A stretch of 64,000 nucleotides of DNA from Sphaerisporangium sp040685555 (GCF_040685555.1 NZ_JBFBIK010000027.1:9353-73352), one strand, 5' to 3'; shown: positions 34,307-43,013, counted from the first letter of the stretch. Numbers and translations are program-made. The notes: generated from the letters alone by a model not told the origin.

Positions 34307-34559
34307 CACGCCACAAGCATGTCATTCAGGCCCGACATTTCCCTAGGACAGGCGAGGTCGCCGGGGGTCCGCTCGACCACGCGGTCAGGTGGGCGACGCC
34401 AGAAGGCGACATGAGATCATCCGGCTCGGCCGCTGTGATCGGCTGAGTGAGGCCTCGACCCGTCCCAGCTCCACCAGCGCGACGGCCCCTCGTCCCCGAA
34501 GAAGGAGCCCGTCGGCCCGTCCACACAGGTCGGTGCCGGGGGTTGGTTACAGTGAGATC

Positions 34560-35021
34560 ATGAGCCCGAGGATCGCGACCGCGGACACGGTCACCCGTGA
34601 GCAGCTGCTCGACTTCATCCGTGAGCGTCACAGGGCGCTCGTCATCACGTCGCGGCGTGACGGGGGGCCGCAGGCTTCCCCTGTGAGCTGCGGCGTCGAC
34701 GAGCTGGGCCGCATCGTGGTGTCCACCTACCCCGAACGCGCCAAGACCAAGAACGCGCGGCGCGACCCCAAGGTGAGCGTCGTCATCCTGTCGGACGACT
34801 TCGACGGGCCCTGGGTTCAGGTCGACGGGGCCTGCGAGGTGCTCGACATGCCCGAGGCGCTCGAACCGCTGGTCGAGTACTACCGGTCCATCTCGGGCGA
34901 GCACCCCGACTGGGACGACTACCGCGCGGCCATGGAGCGGCAGGGCAAGTCGCTGCTGCGCATCACTCCGGTGAAGTGGGGCCCGGTCGCCACGGGCGGC
35001 TTCCCCGCGCGCCTCGGCTGA
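34560..35021 (+). CDS. PPOX-class F420-dependent oxidoreductase
   Basis: A 153-residue split-barrel flavin/deazaflavin protein: LLDFIRERHRALVITSRRDG, PQASPVSCGVDELGRIVVST, then KTKNARRDPKVSVVIL and VQVDGACEVLD, the pattern of TIGR03618-type F420-dependent enzymes. It probably reduces an unknown substrate with F420H2. The ATG at 34560 follows GTGAGATC with a weak ribosome-binding site; the frame extends further upstream without family similarity. Confidence 0.85.
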   Translation: MSPRIATADTVTREQLLDFIRERHRALVITSRRDGGPQASPVSCGVDELGRIVVSTYPERAKTKNARRDPKVSVVILSDDFDGPWVQVDGACEVLDMPEALEPLVEYYRSISGEHPDWDDYRAAMERQGKSLLRITPVKWGPVATGGFPARLG

Positions 35022-35165
35022 TCACGCGTACGGCGGCCGTGGTTCCGATCTTGAGGAACGCCATCTTTGGGAATTTGGCGGGATTCATACCTGTGCGTCG
35101 ACGCGGCTGACCGGGAGGTGGGAATGACTTCTCCGGGAACGCGGGTGACGAGAGGAACGAACGAC

Positions 35166-35432
35166 ATGGCACACGAACCGCTGTCACTCGCCGATGCGAT
35201 GGACCTCGTGCGTGGCGAGGTCGGCAAGGCGCGCATCAGAGCCGAGGTCCTGGGCGAGGAGCTGCGCTTCAGCGTCGGCACCGTCGAGGTGGACTTCTTC
35301 GTCCAGATCATCCGTGACGGGAAGGACGACGGCGAGATCAAGCTGGGAGTCGTGGAGGAGGGCGGCTCCAAGGGGGGCGACACCCACCGCGTCAAGTTCC
35401 CTCTCACGCCCGTCTTCGAGCCCAGCCCTTAG
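35166..35432 (+). CDS. Trypsin-co-occurring domain 2 (trypco2) protein
   Basis: An 88-residue single-domain protein: LSLADAMDLVRGEVGKARIR, then LRFSVGTVEVDFFVQIIRDG and IKLGVVEEGG, ending THRVKFPLTPVFEP. This follows the trypco2 pattern (LxDAIxxLRxEL...FELGPVELEL...THRVxLTLxP). The domain is known from NTP-dependent conflict-system neighbourhoods next to trypsin-like proteases, where it is thought to be an adaptor. Here no protease or NTPase adjoins it. An alternative start at 35124, with a good GGGAGG site, would add 14 residues. Confidence 0.75.
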   Translation: MAHEPLSLADAMDLVRGEVGKARIRAEVLGEELRFSVGTVEVDFFVQIIRDGKDDGEIKLGVVEEGGSKGGDTHRVKFPLTPVFEPSP

Positions 35433-35692
35433 AGGCGCCACCTCACTCACCAGTCGGCACGTCGATCGCGCGGTGACCTTCGCCGACTCCCTTGACGAAG
35501 ATGGCGTCGCCGATGGAGTTCTCCGTGCGCGGCGGCAGGATCTCCTGGCAGGCGGCCGGCCGGTACGCCCAGCACCTGCGTGGTGAGCGGGAAGCGCTCA
35601 CCGTCGACGACCTCGTGGCGCCGTTCGCGCTCGTAGTGGTTCTCTCCTTCGGCGTAGGCCTCGCCGAGCCTCCGCCTGCTCCCTGGGTGGAG

Positions 35693-35814
35693 TCCCGGCT
35701 CCGGGCATCGTCCTCATCCGCTCGGAGGAGCATATGGCCTGGGCCGCGGACGCAGGCCCGGACCCGGACTGCCTCCGCCCGGCCCTCGCGGCGTGGTTCG
35801 GCCCTCCGCGCTGA
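35693..35814 (+). pseudogene. C-terminal remnant of a FAD-dependent aromatic hydroxylase
   Basis: One plus-strand frame reads APGIVLIRSEEHMAWAADAG, PDPDCLRPALAAWFGPP and a stop. This matches the C-terminal end of MhpA/PheA-type FAD monooxygenases (LLVRPDGHVAW...LRxWFG). Nothing of the rest is seen. The remainder of the gap 35433-35898 holds open minus-strand frames at 35.45-35.65 kb with family-like texture (HEVVDGERFPLTTQVLG) that I could not assign. Confidence 0.55.
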
Positions 35815-35898
35815 CATTCCCGTACGAGGACAATCCCGGCAGGGCAGGGACAAGGCATTGACGCGCCGCACGGCGGACTCTACGATCCGTAAAAACTC

Positions 35899-35915
35899 AT
35901 AGGAAACTTTCCTAT
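35899..35915. promoter_or_regulatory. Perfect palindrome upstream of chitinase (operator candidate)
   Basis: Arms ATAGGAAA and TTTCCTAT are separated by one base, in an AT-rich patch 27 bases before the chitinase start. The right arm runs into TATAAA (35913-35918), which could be the -10 element. The symmetry and position suggest a repressor operator; the protein is unknown. Confidence 0.7.
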
Positions 35916-35941
35916 AAATAAAGCTCCTGGAGCAAGTGGAG

Positions 35942-37249
35942 ATGGCCGTGCGACGTCCTTTCCAGCACCTACTCGCGGCGGCGATCGCCGTCGGCCTCGC
36001 CGCGGTGGCCGTACCCGCCGAAGCCCTGGCGGCGACGGCCGCACCCGCGCGAGCCCAAGCGCACCCGGACGGCGGTGACCGGTTCAAGCGGGTCGCCTAC
36101 TTCATCCAGTGGGGCATCTACGGCCGCGACTACCACGTCAAGGACGTGGACACCAGCGGTGCCGCCGCCAAGCTCACCCACATCAACTACGCCTTCGGCA
36201 ACGTCGGCGCCGACGGCACGTGCGTCTCGGCCGACGCCTGGGCCGACTGGCAGCGGCCGGTCTCCGCCGAGGAGAGCGTGGACGGCGTCGCCGACGAGCC
36301 AGGCCAGGCGCTCAACGGCAACCTGAACCAGCTCAAGAAGCTCAAGGCCAAGAACCCCGGCCTCAAGGCGTTGATCTCCCTCGGCGGCTGGACCGGGTCG
36401 AAGTTCTTCTCCGACGCCGTCAGCACCCCCGAGGCCCGCAGCGCGCTCGCCGCGTCCTGCGTGGGCCTCTGGCTCAAGGGCGACCTGCCAGGCCTGGCGG
36501 CGGGCACCGGCGCGGGCGTCTTCGACGGCATCGACCTGGACTGGGAGTGGCCGGGCTCGGAGGGCAACGCCGGCAACGTCATCCGGCCGGAGGACAAGCG
36601 CAACTTCACGCTGTTCGCCGCAGAGCTGCGCCGGCAGATGAAGGCGTACAACGCCAAGAGCGAGCTCACCGCGTTCCTGCCCGCCGCCGCAGCCAAGATC
36701 GACGCCGGCTTCGAGGTCCGCGACGTGTTCCGCAGCCTCGACTTCGCCACGATCCAGGGGTACGACCTGCACGGCTCATGGGAGGCCAGGACCGGCCACA
36801 ACGGCAACCTGTTCACCGACCGCAAGGACCCGAACCCGGTCAAGTACAGCGTGGACGCCACCGTCCGCGACTACCTGTCGCGCGGCGCCCCCGCCAAGAA
36901 GATCGTGGTCGGCGTCCCCGCGTACGGGCAGGGCTGGACCGGCGTGAAGTCCACCGGCAACGGCCTGTACGCCCAGGCCACCGGCGCGGCCCCCGCGACA
37001 TGGGCGCCCGGCACCGAGGACTACAAGATCCTGGTCAACAAGCCGGGCAAGCGCTTCCGCGACGTGCTCACCGGCACGCTGTGGCTGTACGACGGCAACG
37101 AGTTCTGGTCGTACGACGACCCGGCGTCGCTGCTGGAGAAGGCCGCCTACATCAGGCTGAAGGGGCTCGGCGGCTCCATGATGTGGTCCATCGACCAGGA
37201 CGACACCAAGGCCTCCCTCACCTCGGCACTCTACAAGATCCTCCGCTGA
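35942..37249 (+). CDS. Secreted GH18 chitinase
   Basis: A 435-residue exported enzyme. The signal peptide (about 1-30) ends near ALAATAAPA. The single GH18 barrel starts at RVAYFIQWGIYGRDYHVKDV, has ALISLGGWTGSKFFSDA (the SxGG motif), and the catalytic DGIDLDWEWPG with Glu202 as acid. WSYDDPASL and MMWSIDQDD near the end complete the substrate cleft. It hydrolyses beta-1,4 linkages of chitin outside the cell. No chitin-binding module is present. A start two codons earlier (35936) is possible. Regulation is likely through the palindrome just upstream. Confidence 0.93.
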   Translation: MAVRRPFQHLLAAAIAVGLAAVAVPAEALAATAAPARAQAHPDGGDRFKRVAYFIQWGIYGRDYHVKDVDTSGAAAKLTHINYAFGNVGADGTCVSADAWADWQRPVSAEESVDGVADEPGQALNGNLNQLKKLKAKNPGLKALISLGGWTGSKFFSDAVSTPEARSALAASCVGLWLKGDLPGLAAGTGAGVFDGIDLDWEWPGSEGNAGNVIRPEDKRNFTLFAAELRRQMKAYNAKSELTAFLPAAAAKIDAGFEVRDVFRSLDFATIQGYDLHGSWEARTGHNGNLFTDRKDPNPVKYSVDATVRDYLSRGAPAKKIVVGVPAYGQGWTGVKSTGNGLYAQATGAAPATWAPGTEDYKILVNKPGKRFRDVLTGTLWLYDGNEFWSYDDPASLLEKAAYIRLKGLGGSMMWSIDQDDTKASLTSALYKILR

Positions 37250-37258
37250 CGCCGGCCC

Positions 37259-37293
37259 CGCTGGCGGCGTTACCGGCCGGTGCGCCGCCAGCG
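37259..37293 (+). terminator. Stem-loop after chitinase
   Basis: An 11-bp perfect inverted repeat, CGCTGGCGGCG at 37259-37269 with CGCCGCCAGCG at 37283-37293, ten bases past the chitinase stop. It separates it from the convergent oxidoreductase. Confidence 0.8.
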
Positions 37294-37322
37294 GGCCGTC
37301 TCCGCGGCCGGGGGAGCGATGA

Positions 37323-38261
37323 TCAGGCGGTTGTGACCCTGAGGACGATCTTTCCCCGGGTGTGGCCTGTCTGGCTCAGGCGGAAGGCCTCGGCGGCGTC
37401 GGGGAGGTCGAGGACGGTGGCGACCTCCGGCACCAGGCGTTCCACCTCGATCAGCCGTGTGAGCTGGTCCAGATCGTCCTGGCTGGGCCGGGCGAAGACG
37501 AACGTGCCGCCGAGTTCCCGCACCCCGTCGTCGGCGAGGGACACCACGCGCCTTTTGGCATCGCTCGCCAGCAGGTTCACGGAGGAGGTCAGCTCGTCGC
37601 CGCCGTACATGTCGAGGATCGCGGTCACCCCCTCGGGCGCCAGGGCCCGGACGCGGTCCGCGAGCCCCGGGCCGTACGCGACGGGCCGCGCGCCGAGCCT
37701 CATGAGATGGTCGTGGTTGCGCTCGGAGGCCGTGCCGATGACCCGGGCTCCGAGGGCGACGCCGATCTGCACGGCGAACGACCCGACTCCGCCGGCCGCC
37801 GCCTGGACGAGCACGGTGTCACCCAGCCCGACGTCGAGGGCGTGGACCAGCGACTGGTAGGCCGTGAGGCCCCCGATGGGCACGGCCGCGGCCTGCTCCC
37901 AGCCGAGGTTGGCCGGCTTGCGCGCGATCGTACGGGTGGGCGCGGCCACCCGCTCGGCGTACGTTCCGCGGCCGACGGTGTCCGTGCGGACGTACCCCAT
38001 CACCTCGTCACCGGGCGCGAACTCCGTCACCGTCGGGCCGACCGCCGAGACCACGCCCGCGACGTCCCACCCGGGGATGACGGGGAAGTGCACGTCGAAC
38101 CGGCTGTCCAGATGGCCCGCGGCGATCTGCCAGTCGACGGGGTTGACCGCGGCGGCTCTGACCTCGATGAGCACGGACTCCGGGCCGAGCTTGGGTTCGG
38201 GCGCCTCGCAGAACTCCAGGACCTCGGGCCCGCCGTACCGCCGGTAACTGATCGCTTTCAC
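37323..38261 (-). CDS. NADP-dependent quinone oxidoreductase-like (zinc-free MDR)
   Basis: A 312-residue medium-chain dehydrogenase/reductase: start KAISYRRYGGPEVLEFCEAP, catalytic-fold VRAAAVNPVDWQIAAGHLDS and VIPGWDVAGVVSAVG. The NADP site is VLVQAAAGGVGSFAVQIGVA. It lacks zinc-binding cysteines, as in quinone oxidoreductases and enone reductases. The GTG at 38261 is preferred for the GGGAGGGG site upstream; the in-frame GTG/ATG further up adds non-family residues. Substrate is unknown. Confidence 0.88.
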   Translation of the reverse strand: MKAISYRRYGGPEVLEFCEAPEPKLGPESVLIEVRAAAVNPVDWQIAAGHLDSRFDVHFPVIPGWDVAGVVSAVGPTVTEFAPGDEVMGYVRTDTVGRGTYAERVAAPTRTIARKPANLGWEQAAAVPIGGLTAYQSLVHALDVGLGDTVLVQAAAGGVGSFAVQIGVALGARVIGTASERNHDHLMRLGARPVAYGPGLADRVRALAPEGVTAILDMYGGDELTSSVNLLASDAKRRVVSLADDGVRELGGTFVFARPSQDDLDQLTRLIEVERLVPEVATVLDLPDAAEAFRLSQTGHTRGKIVLRVTTA

Positions 38262-38539
38262 GGGTCCCCTCCCGAGCCGGACTGCACCGAGATGATCCAA
38301 TCACGACGCCCGCCACGGAGGGTGACGGGCGCGTCGAACCATTGCCGAACGCGTTTCTTGGAAGTTCGGCCTGACCCCGGGATCACGGGTCGCGTTCGGG
38401 AAGCTCCGCAAGGACAATTAGCCCCTCGATCGACCGGCCGCCGGATCGAGGTGCCGTGGCACGCAGGATGTTTGCCCACGTCAGAAGGGGTTATGGGTCG
38501 CCACGGGGGCATTTCGCGCTTCCGGGGGGGTGAGGGCGG

Positions 38540-39433
38540 GTGACTGCCGCAGACGGGGCGGAGGCGGGCGTGGTCCCGGTCACCGTCGTGATCGCCACGA
38601 GGAACCGCCGCGAGGAACTCCTCCACACCCTGAGCCGCCTGCGATCTCTGCCCGAGCGCCCCGCCGTCATCGTGGTCGACAACGCCTCATCCGACGGTAC
38701 GTCCGGCGCGGTGCGCGACCGCTTCCCCGAGGCCCGGGTGATCCGCCTTTCCCGCAATCTCGGCGCGCCCGCCCGGAACGTCGGGGTGCAGGCCGCGAGG
38801 ACCCCGTACGTCGCCTTCAGCGACGACGACTCCTGGTGGGAGCCGGGAGCCCTGCGGCTGGCGGCCCGTACCTTCTCCGAGTACCCGCGCCTCGGCCTGC
38901 TCGCGGCGCACGTGCTGGTGGGCGCGGAGCGCCTGCCGGACCCGATCAACGCGGCGCTCGCCGCCATGCCGCTCCCCGGGGACGCCGCCCAGCCCGGACC
39001 GTCGGTGCTCGGCTTCCTGGCCTGCGCCTCCGTGGTTCGCCGCCGGGCGTTCCTGGACGCCGGCGGGTTCAGCGCGGTGCTGTTCTTCCCGGGAGAGGAG
39101 CAGTTGCTCGCGTACGACCTCGCCGCGCTGGGCTGGGACCGGTGCTACGTACCCGGCGTGGTGGCCGTGCACGAGCCGTCCCGCAGGCGGGGTCCTGCGG
39201 CGGGCAGGCGCCAGGCCGAGCTGCGGAACGCGCTGCTGACCGTCTGGCTGCGCCGGTCGGCCCGGGTCGCGCTGCGCGAGACCGTACGGCTCGCCGCGCG
39301 GACCCTCCAGGATCGGGACTCCCGCGCCGCCATGCTCGGGGCCCTGCGCAGGATGCCGTACGCCATGAACGGCCGCCGCCGCCTGCCGGCATCCGTCGAG
39401 GCGGACGCCCGGCTGATCGAGACCCGCCCATGA
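38540..39433 (+). CDS. GT2 glycosyltransferase, first of tandem pair
   Basis: A 297-residue family 2 glycosyltransferase: VPVTVVIATRNRREELLHTL, VDNASSDGTSGAV and the metal-binding YVAFSDDDSWWEPGAL (DxD region). It ends with basic helices and has no membrane segment, so it is a cytosolic or peripheral enzyme. The GTG start has GGGCGGG upstream. It overlaps its paralog by four bases (ATGA). The acceptor is unknown; family members of this type decorate lipids, walls or small metabolites. Confidence 0.88.
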   Translation: MTAADGAEAGVVPVTVVIATRNRREELLHTLSRLRSLPERPAVIVVDNASSDGTSGAVRDRFPEARVIRLSRNLGAPARNVGVQAARTPYVAFSDDDSWWEPGALRLAARTFSEYPRLGLLAAHVLVGAERLPDPINAALAAMPLPGDAAQPGPSVLGFLACASVVRRRAFLDAGGFSAVLFFPGEEQLLAYDLAALGWDRCYVPGVVAVHEPSRRRGPAAGRRQAELRNALLTVWLRRSARVALRETVRLAARTLQDRDSRAAMLGALRRMPYAMNGRRRLPASVEADARLIETRP

Positions 39434-40332
39434 CCACGCCCGACGGGCGGATGACCGTGGTGGTCATCACGATGGACCGGCGGGACGAGCTGTTACGCAC
39501 CCTGGAACACATGACGGCGCTGCCCGAGCGCCCGCGCGTCATCGTGGTCGACAACGGCTCCCACGACGGGAGCGCGGACGCCGTGGCGCAGCGGTACCCA
39601 GGCGTGAGGCTGATCCGCAGCGCGCGCAATCTGGGCGCGGTCGCCCGCAACGTCGCGGTGGACGAGGTGACGACGCCGTACGTCGCCTTCTGCGACGACG
39701 ACACCTGGTGGGAGCCGGGCGCCCTGTCCGAGGCGGCCGACCTCTTGGAGGGCCACCCACGGCTGGCGTCGGTCACGGGGCGCATCCTGGTCGAGCCGGG
39801 GCTGCGCGAGGACCCGATCACGCCCGAGCTGCGGCACTCGCCCATCCAGGGGCCTGCCTGGATGCCCGGTCCGGCGCTGCTGAGCATCCTGGCGGGAGCC
39901 TCGATGCTGCGGGTGGTGGCCTTCCGCGAGGCCGGGGGGTTCTCGCCGCGGATCTGGCTCGGCGGCGAGGAGGAGCTTCTCAGCCTGGACCTGGTCTCCC
40001 GTGGCTGGTGGCTGTGCTGGGCCGAGGGCGTCGTCGTCCACCACGCCGCGTCCAAGATCCGCGATCGGCGGCAGCGCCGGAGGCTGGGGATCCGCAACAC
40101 CCTGTGGACGGCCTGGCTGCGCCGCCCGGCCCCCGACGCCCTGCGCCGGACGGCGGCGGTGCTCCGTTCGGTGCCGAAGGACCGCGCCAGCGTCTCTGCC
40201 GTGGCCGCCGCGGTGGCCGGGCTCCCGTGGGTCCTTCGCGAGCGCCGGGTCGTGCCCATGGACGTCGAGCGAGGGCTGCGCCTGCTGGAGGAACCGCAGC
40301 GGACCTCGGTCGCCCGCCGGTACGTGGACTGA
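39430..40332 (+). CDS. GT2 glycosyltransferase, second of tandem pair
   Basis: A 300-residue paralog of the preceding gene with the same layout: MTVVVITMDRRDELLRTLEH, VDNGSHDGSADAV, then YVAFCDDDTWWEPGALSEAA and LGGEEELLSLDLVSRGWWLC. The shared unusual motif DDxWWEPGAL shows recent duplication. The ATG sits inside the stop region of the first copy (ATGA), so translation is coupled. The two enzymes probably act on the same pathway, perhaps successively. Confidence 0.88.
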   Translation: MTTPDGRMTVVVITMDRRDELLRTLEHMTALPERPRVIVVDNGSHDGSADAVAQRYPGVRLIRSARNLGAVARNVAVDEVTTPYVAFCDDDTWWEPGALSEAADLLEGHPRLASVTGRILVEPGLREDPITPELRHSPIQGPAWMPGPALLSILAGASMLRVVAFREAGGFSPRIWLGGEEELLSLDLVSRGWWLCWAEGVVVHHAASKIRDRRQRRRLGIRNTLWTAWLRRPAPDALRRTAAVLRSVPKDRASVSAVAAAVAGLPWVLRERRVVPMDVERGLRLLEEPQRTSVARRYVD

Positions 40333-40394
40333 CCGCGAGCGCGTTGTGCCACCCCGGAAGGGATGATCCGCTTGGGGGAGAGAATCATTGAGGG

Positions 40395-40877
40395 ATGGAT
40401 ACAGGCGATCCTTGCGTGTTCTGCGACATCATCGAGGGCCGGTCGGAAGCGAGCCTGGCCTTCCAGGACGACGTGGCGATCGTGGTCATGGACAGCAACC
40501 CGGTGAACCCGGGGCATGCCCTGGTGATATCGCGTGTCCACGCCACCGGGCTGGAGGATCTCGACGAGCAGGTCGGGGCCCACATGTGGCGCGTGGCCCA
40601 TCGGGTGGCGCTGGGGCTGCGCCGTTCGGGCCTGCGGTGTGAAGGCGTCAACGTGCTGCTCGGCGACGGCGAGGCCGCGCTCCAGGAGATCTTCCACACC
40701 CACATACACGTGTTCCCCCGCTTCGAGGGGGACAACTTCGTCGTCGACGCCGACTGCGAGCCCCGCGATCGCCGGCTGCTGAACCAGGAGGCGTGGGCCC
40801 TGCGGGAGGCCATGAAGGCCTTCGCCTCCCAGGCGCCCTCCTCGGTGATGCTTCCGCAACGCGCTCCGACGGCCTAG
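40395..40877 (+). CDS. HIT-family nucleotide hydrolase
   Basis: A 160-residue histidine-triad protein: CVFCDIIEGRSEASLAFQDD start with paired cysteines, NPVNPGHALVISRVHATGLE, and the triad EIFHTHIHVFPRFEGDNF (HxHxH). HIT enzymes hydrolyse AMP-linked or dinucleotide substrates. Length is normal. It lies 62 bases after the GT2 pair, and could be in one transcript. Confidence 0.92.
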   Translation: MDTGDPCVFCDIIEGRSEASLAFQDDVAIVVMDSNPVNPGHALVISRVHATGLEDLDEQVGAHMWRVAHRVALGLRRSGLRCEGVNVLLGDGEAALQEIFHTHIHVFPRFEGDNFVVDADCEPRDRRLLNQEAWALREAMKAFASQAPSSVMLPQRAPTA

Positions 40878-40925
40878 GTCCCGGGAACCGGCTCGTCGGA
40901 AGGCCACGGCAAGGGGGGATGGCAT

Positions 40926-41792
40926 ATGCGGGTAGCCGTACTGGGAATGGGGCACATGGGCCGGGCGGTGGCCAGAAGGCTGCTGTCGCACGGCTACGAC
41001 GTCAGGGTCTGGAACCGTACGCCGGGTAAGGCCGCCGAGGTGGTCGAGGCCGGAGCGGTCGAGGCGTCCTCTCCGGTGGAGGCCGCGCGCGGTGTGGAGG
41101 CCGTGCTGCTCTCGCTGGCCGACGACCAGGCCGTCCTCGACGTCATGGACCGGCTGGCCGAGCTGGGGCCCGATCCGGACGGGCCGACCGTGGTCGACAT
41201 GAGCACCGTGTCCCCGGAGACCTCGCGCAAGCTCCGTGACCTGGCGCCCGGACGGCGGTTCGTGGCCTCGCCGATCATCGGGGCTCCGCAGGCAGTCCTC
41301 GACGGCATGGCCTCGGGCCTGCAGGGCGGCGACCGGAGGCTCGTGGACCGGCTGGAGCCGATCTGGTCGCGGATCTTCTCCGTGTACTGGTACTGCGGAG
41401 AGGATCCCGGGAGCGCGTCGGCGTTCAAGCTGCTCAACAACTACCTGCTGATGTCCGGAGTCGCCGTCGTCGCCGAGGCGGTGGGCACGGCCGAGGCGGC
41501 CGGGCTCGACAAGAAGCTGTTGCGCGAGCTGCTCCACCGGTGGCCCACCGTCGCGCCCGGCCTCCGCAACCGCCTCGACGACATCCTCTTCGGCGATCAC
41601 CAGGCATGGTTCGCCACGCGGCTCGGCGCCAAGGACGTGCGGCTCTTCAACGAGTTGGCTGAGTCCGCCGGGCTCTCGCCGCCCATCGCCCGCCTGGTCG
41701 AGCGGCGCTACGAGGAGGCGGCGGAACGCGGCTGGAGCGAGGCCGACATCACCGCGATCGTGGAGCTGGTCCGCGCCGAACGCCGCGAGTGA
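40926..41792 (+). CDS. NAD(P)-dependent beta-hydroxyacid dehydrogenase / imine reductase-like
   Basis: A 288-residue 6PGDH-fold enzyme: Rossmann VAVLGMGHMGRAVARRLLSH, KAAEVVEAGAVEASSPVEAA, the substrate region VVDMSTVSPETSRKLRD, then FVASPIIGAPQAVLDGMASG and the helix GSASAFKLLNNYLLMSG with the catalytic Lys. It may oxidise a 3-hydroxyacid or act as an imine reductase. The ATG at 40926 follows GGGGGGATGGC. Substrate is unknown. Confidence 0.85.
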   Translation: MRVAVLGMGHMGRAVARRLLSHGYDVRVWNRTPGKAAEVVEAGAVEASSPVEAARGVEAVLLSLADDQAVLDVMDRLAELGPDPDGPTVVDMSTVSPETSRKLRDLAPGRRFVASPIIGAPQAVLDGMASGLQGGDRRLVDRLEPIWSRIFSVYWYCGEDPGSASAFKLLNNYLLMSGVAVVAEAVGTAEAAGLDKKLLRELLHRWPTVAPGLRNRLDDILFGDHQAWFATRLGAKDVRLFNELAESAGLSPPIARLVERRYEEAAERGWSEADITAIVELVRAERRE

Positions 41793-41808
41793 ACCGGGCC
41801 CCGGTGGG

Positions 41809-42825
41809 TCAGCCGCCGATGTGGAGTACGGCGGCGCCGGTCACGTGGTCGGCCGCGAGATCGGCCAGAGCCTGGTCGGCCTCGTCGAAGGGGTACGGAG
41901 TCGTGATCACCTCCAGCGGGTGGAGCGTGGCGATGCTCAGGAACGTGCGGCCGTCGTTGCGGGTGTTCGCGGTGACGCTGCGCAGGGTGCGCTCGTAGAA
42001 CAGGTGACCCTGGTAGTCCAGCGGGGGGATGTCGGTGAGGTGGATGCCGGCCACGGCGAGCGTCCCGCCCCGGTCGAGGGCGCTGAGCGCCACGGGCACC
42101 AGGTCGCCGACGGGCGCGAACAGGATGGCGGCGTCCAGCGGCTCGGGCGGGGCGTCGTACGCGCCTGCCGCCGACGCCGCTCCGAGGTCCAGCGCCAGCT
42201 CCTGGGCCTTCTCGGAACGGGTGAGCACGTGCACCGTGGCGCCCTGGGTGATCGCGACCTGGGCGATGAGGTGGGCCGAGGCCCCGAAGCCGTAGATGCC
42301 CAGGCGTCCGCGTGGCGGCAGTTCCGCACGGGCCAGAGCCCGGTATCCGATGATCCCCGCGCACAGCAGCGGCGCCAGCTGTTCGGCGGGGCAGTCCTCG
42401 GGCAGCTCGTAGACGTAGTCCTCCAGCGCGGTGGTGTACTCGGCGTACCCGCCGTTGATGTCCCAGCCGGTGTACTTGGCGTTGGGGCAGAGGTTCTCCG
42501 CGCCGCGAAGGCAGTAGCGGCACTCTCCGCAGGTGAAGTGGAGCCACGCCACCCCGACCCTGGTGCCGATCTCCAGCCGGTGCGCGTCGATGCCCCGGGC
42601 CGCGACCCGGCCGACCACCTCGTGCCCGGGGACGGTGCGCGGGCGTTTCGGCGGGAGGTCCCCCACGGCCAGGTGCAGGTCGGTGCGGCAGACCGCGCAC
42701 ACCTCGACCCTGACGAGCACCTCTCCGGGGCCGGGCTCCGGCACCGGCATCCGCACGCGCTGTAGTGGCCTCGTGTCCATGGGACCGGGGTGGCGCACCA
42801 CCCAGGCGCTCATCGTTTCGGCCAT
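41809..42825 (-). CDS. Zinc-dependent alcohol dehydrogenase
   Basis: A 338-residue MDR enzyme. Catalytic zinc residues are Cys in VCAVCRTDLHLAVG and the GHE of VPGHEVVGRV; the structural zinc cysteines are in TCGECRYCLRGAENLCPN. The NAD(P) fold is GRLGIYGFGASAHLIAQVAI. This matches the AdhA/AdhP-type class acting on primary alcohols. The ATG at 42825 is preferred; the frame runs on to 42999 without family similarity. It converges with the imine-reductase-like gene and is divergent from the DeoR operon. Confidence 0.88.
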   Translation of the reverse strand: MAETMSAWVVRHPGPMDTRPLQRVRMPVPEPGPGEVLVRVEVCAVCRTDLHLAVGDLPPKRPRTVPGHEVVGRVAARGIDAHRLEIGTRVGVAWLHFTCGECRYCLRGAENLCPNAKYTGWDINGGYAEYTTALEDYVYELPEDCPAEQLAPLLCAGIIGYRALARAELPPRGRLGIYGFGASAHLIAQVAITQGATVHVLTRSEKAQELALDLGAASAAGAYDAPPEPLDAAILFAPVGDLVPVALSALDRGGTLAVAGIHLTDIPPLDYQGHLFYERTLRSVTANTRNDGRTFLSIATLHPLEVITTPYPFDEADQALADLAADHVTGAAVLHIGG

Positions 42826-42971
42826 GCCCCCATGCTCACACGCCGGTCCTGACTTCCCGCCACAGCCCCGCGCCGAACACGCCGAGGTCCGCGAAACCCC
42901 CGTGGCCGCCGGTCCGCATCCGAGAGCCGGACAAATCACCCCTTGACGTGCGTTACCTCGCATATCCATAC

Positions 42972-42998
42972 TTCCAGTCAACATTCCACATGTTTCCA
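42972..42998. promoter_or_regulatory. Candidate DeoR operator: TTCCA repeats and AACAT/ATGTT palindrome
   Basis: Three TTCCA copies start at 42972, 42984 and 42994, and a small inverted repeat, AACAT-5-ATGTT (42980-42994), sits among them, just before the regulator's ribosome-binding site. This would suit autoregulation. Confidence 0.45.
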
Positions 42999-43013
42999 CA
43001 AAGAGGAGGTCGG

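Noticed and set aside
32474..34414. A 646-codon plus-strand frame opposite the LuxR ATPase
   Set aside because: Gln/Gly/Arg-rich shadow without family features.
39069..41600. An 843-codon minus-strand frame opposite the GT2 and reductase genes
   Set aside because: Crosses several real genes on the other strand and shows no domain.
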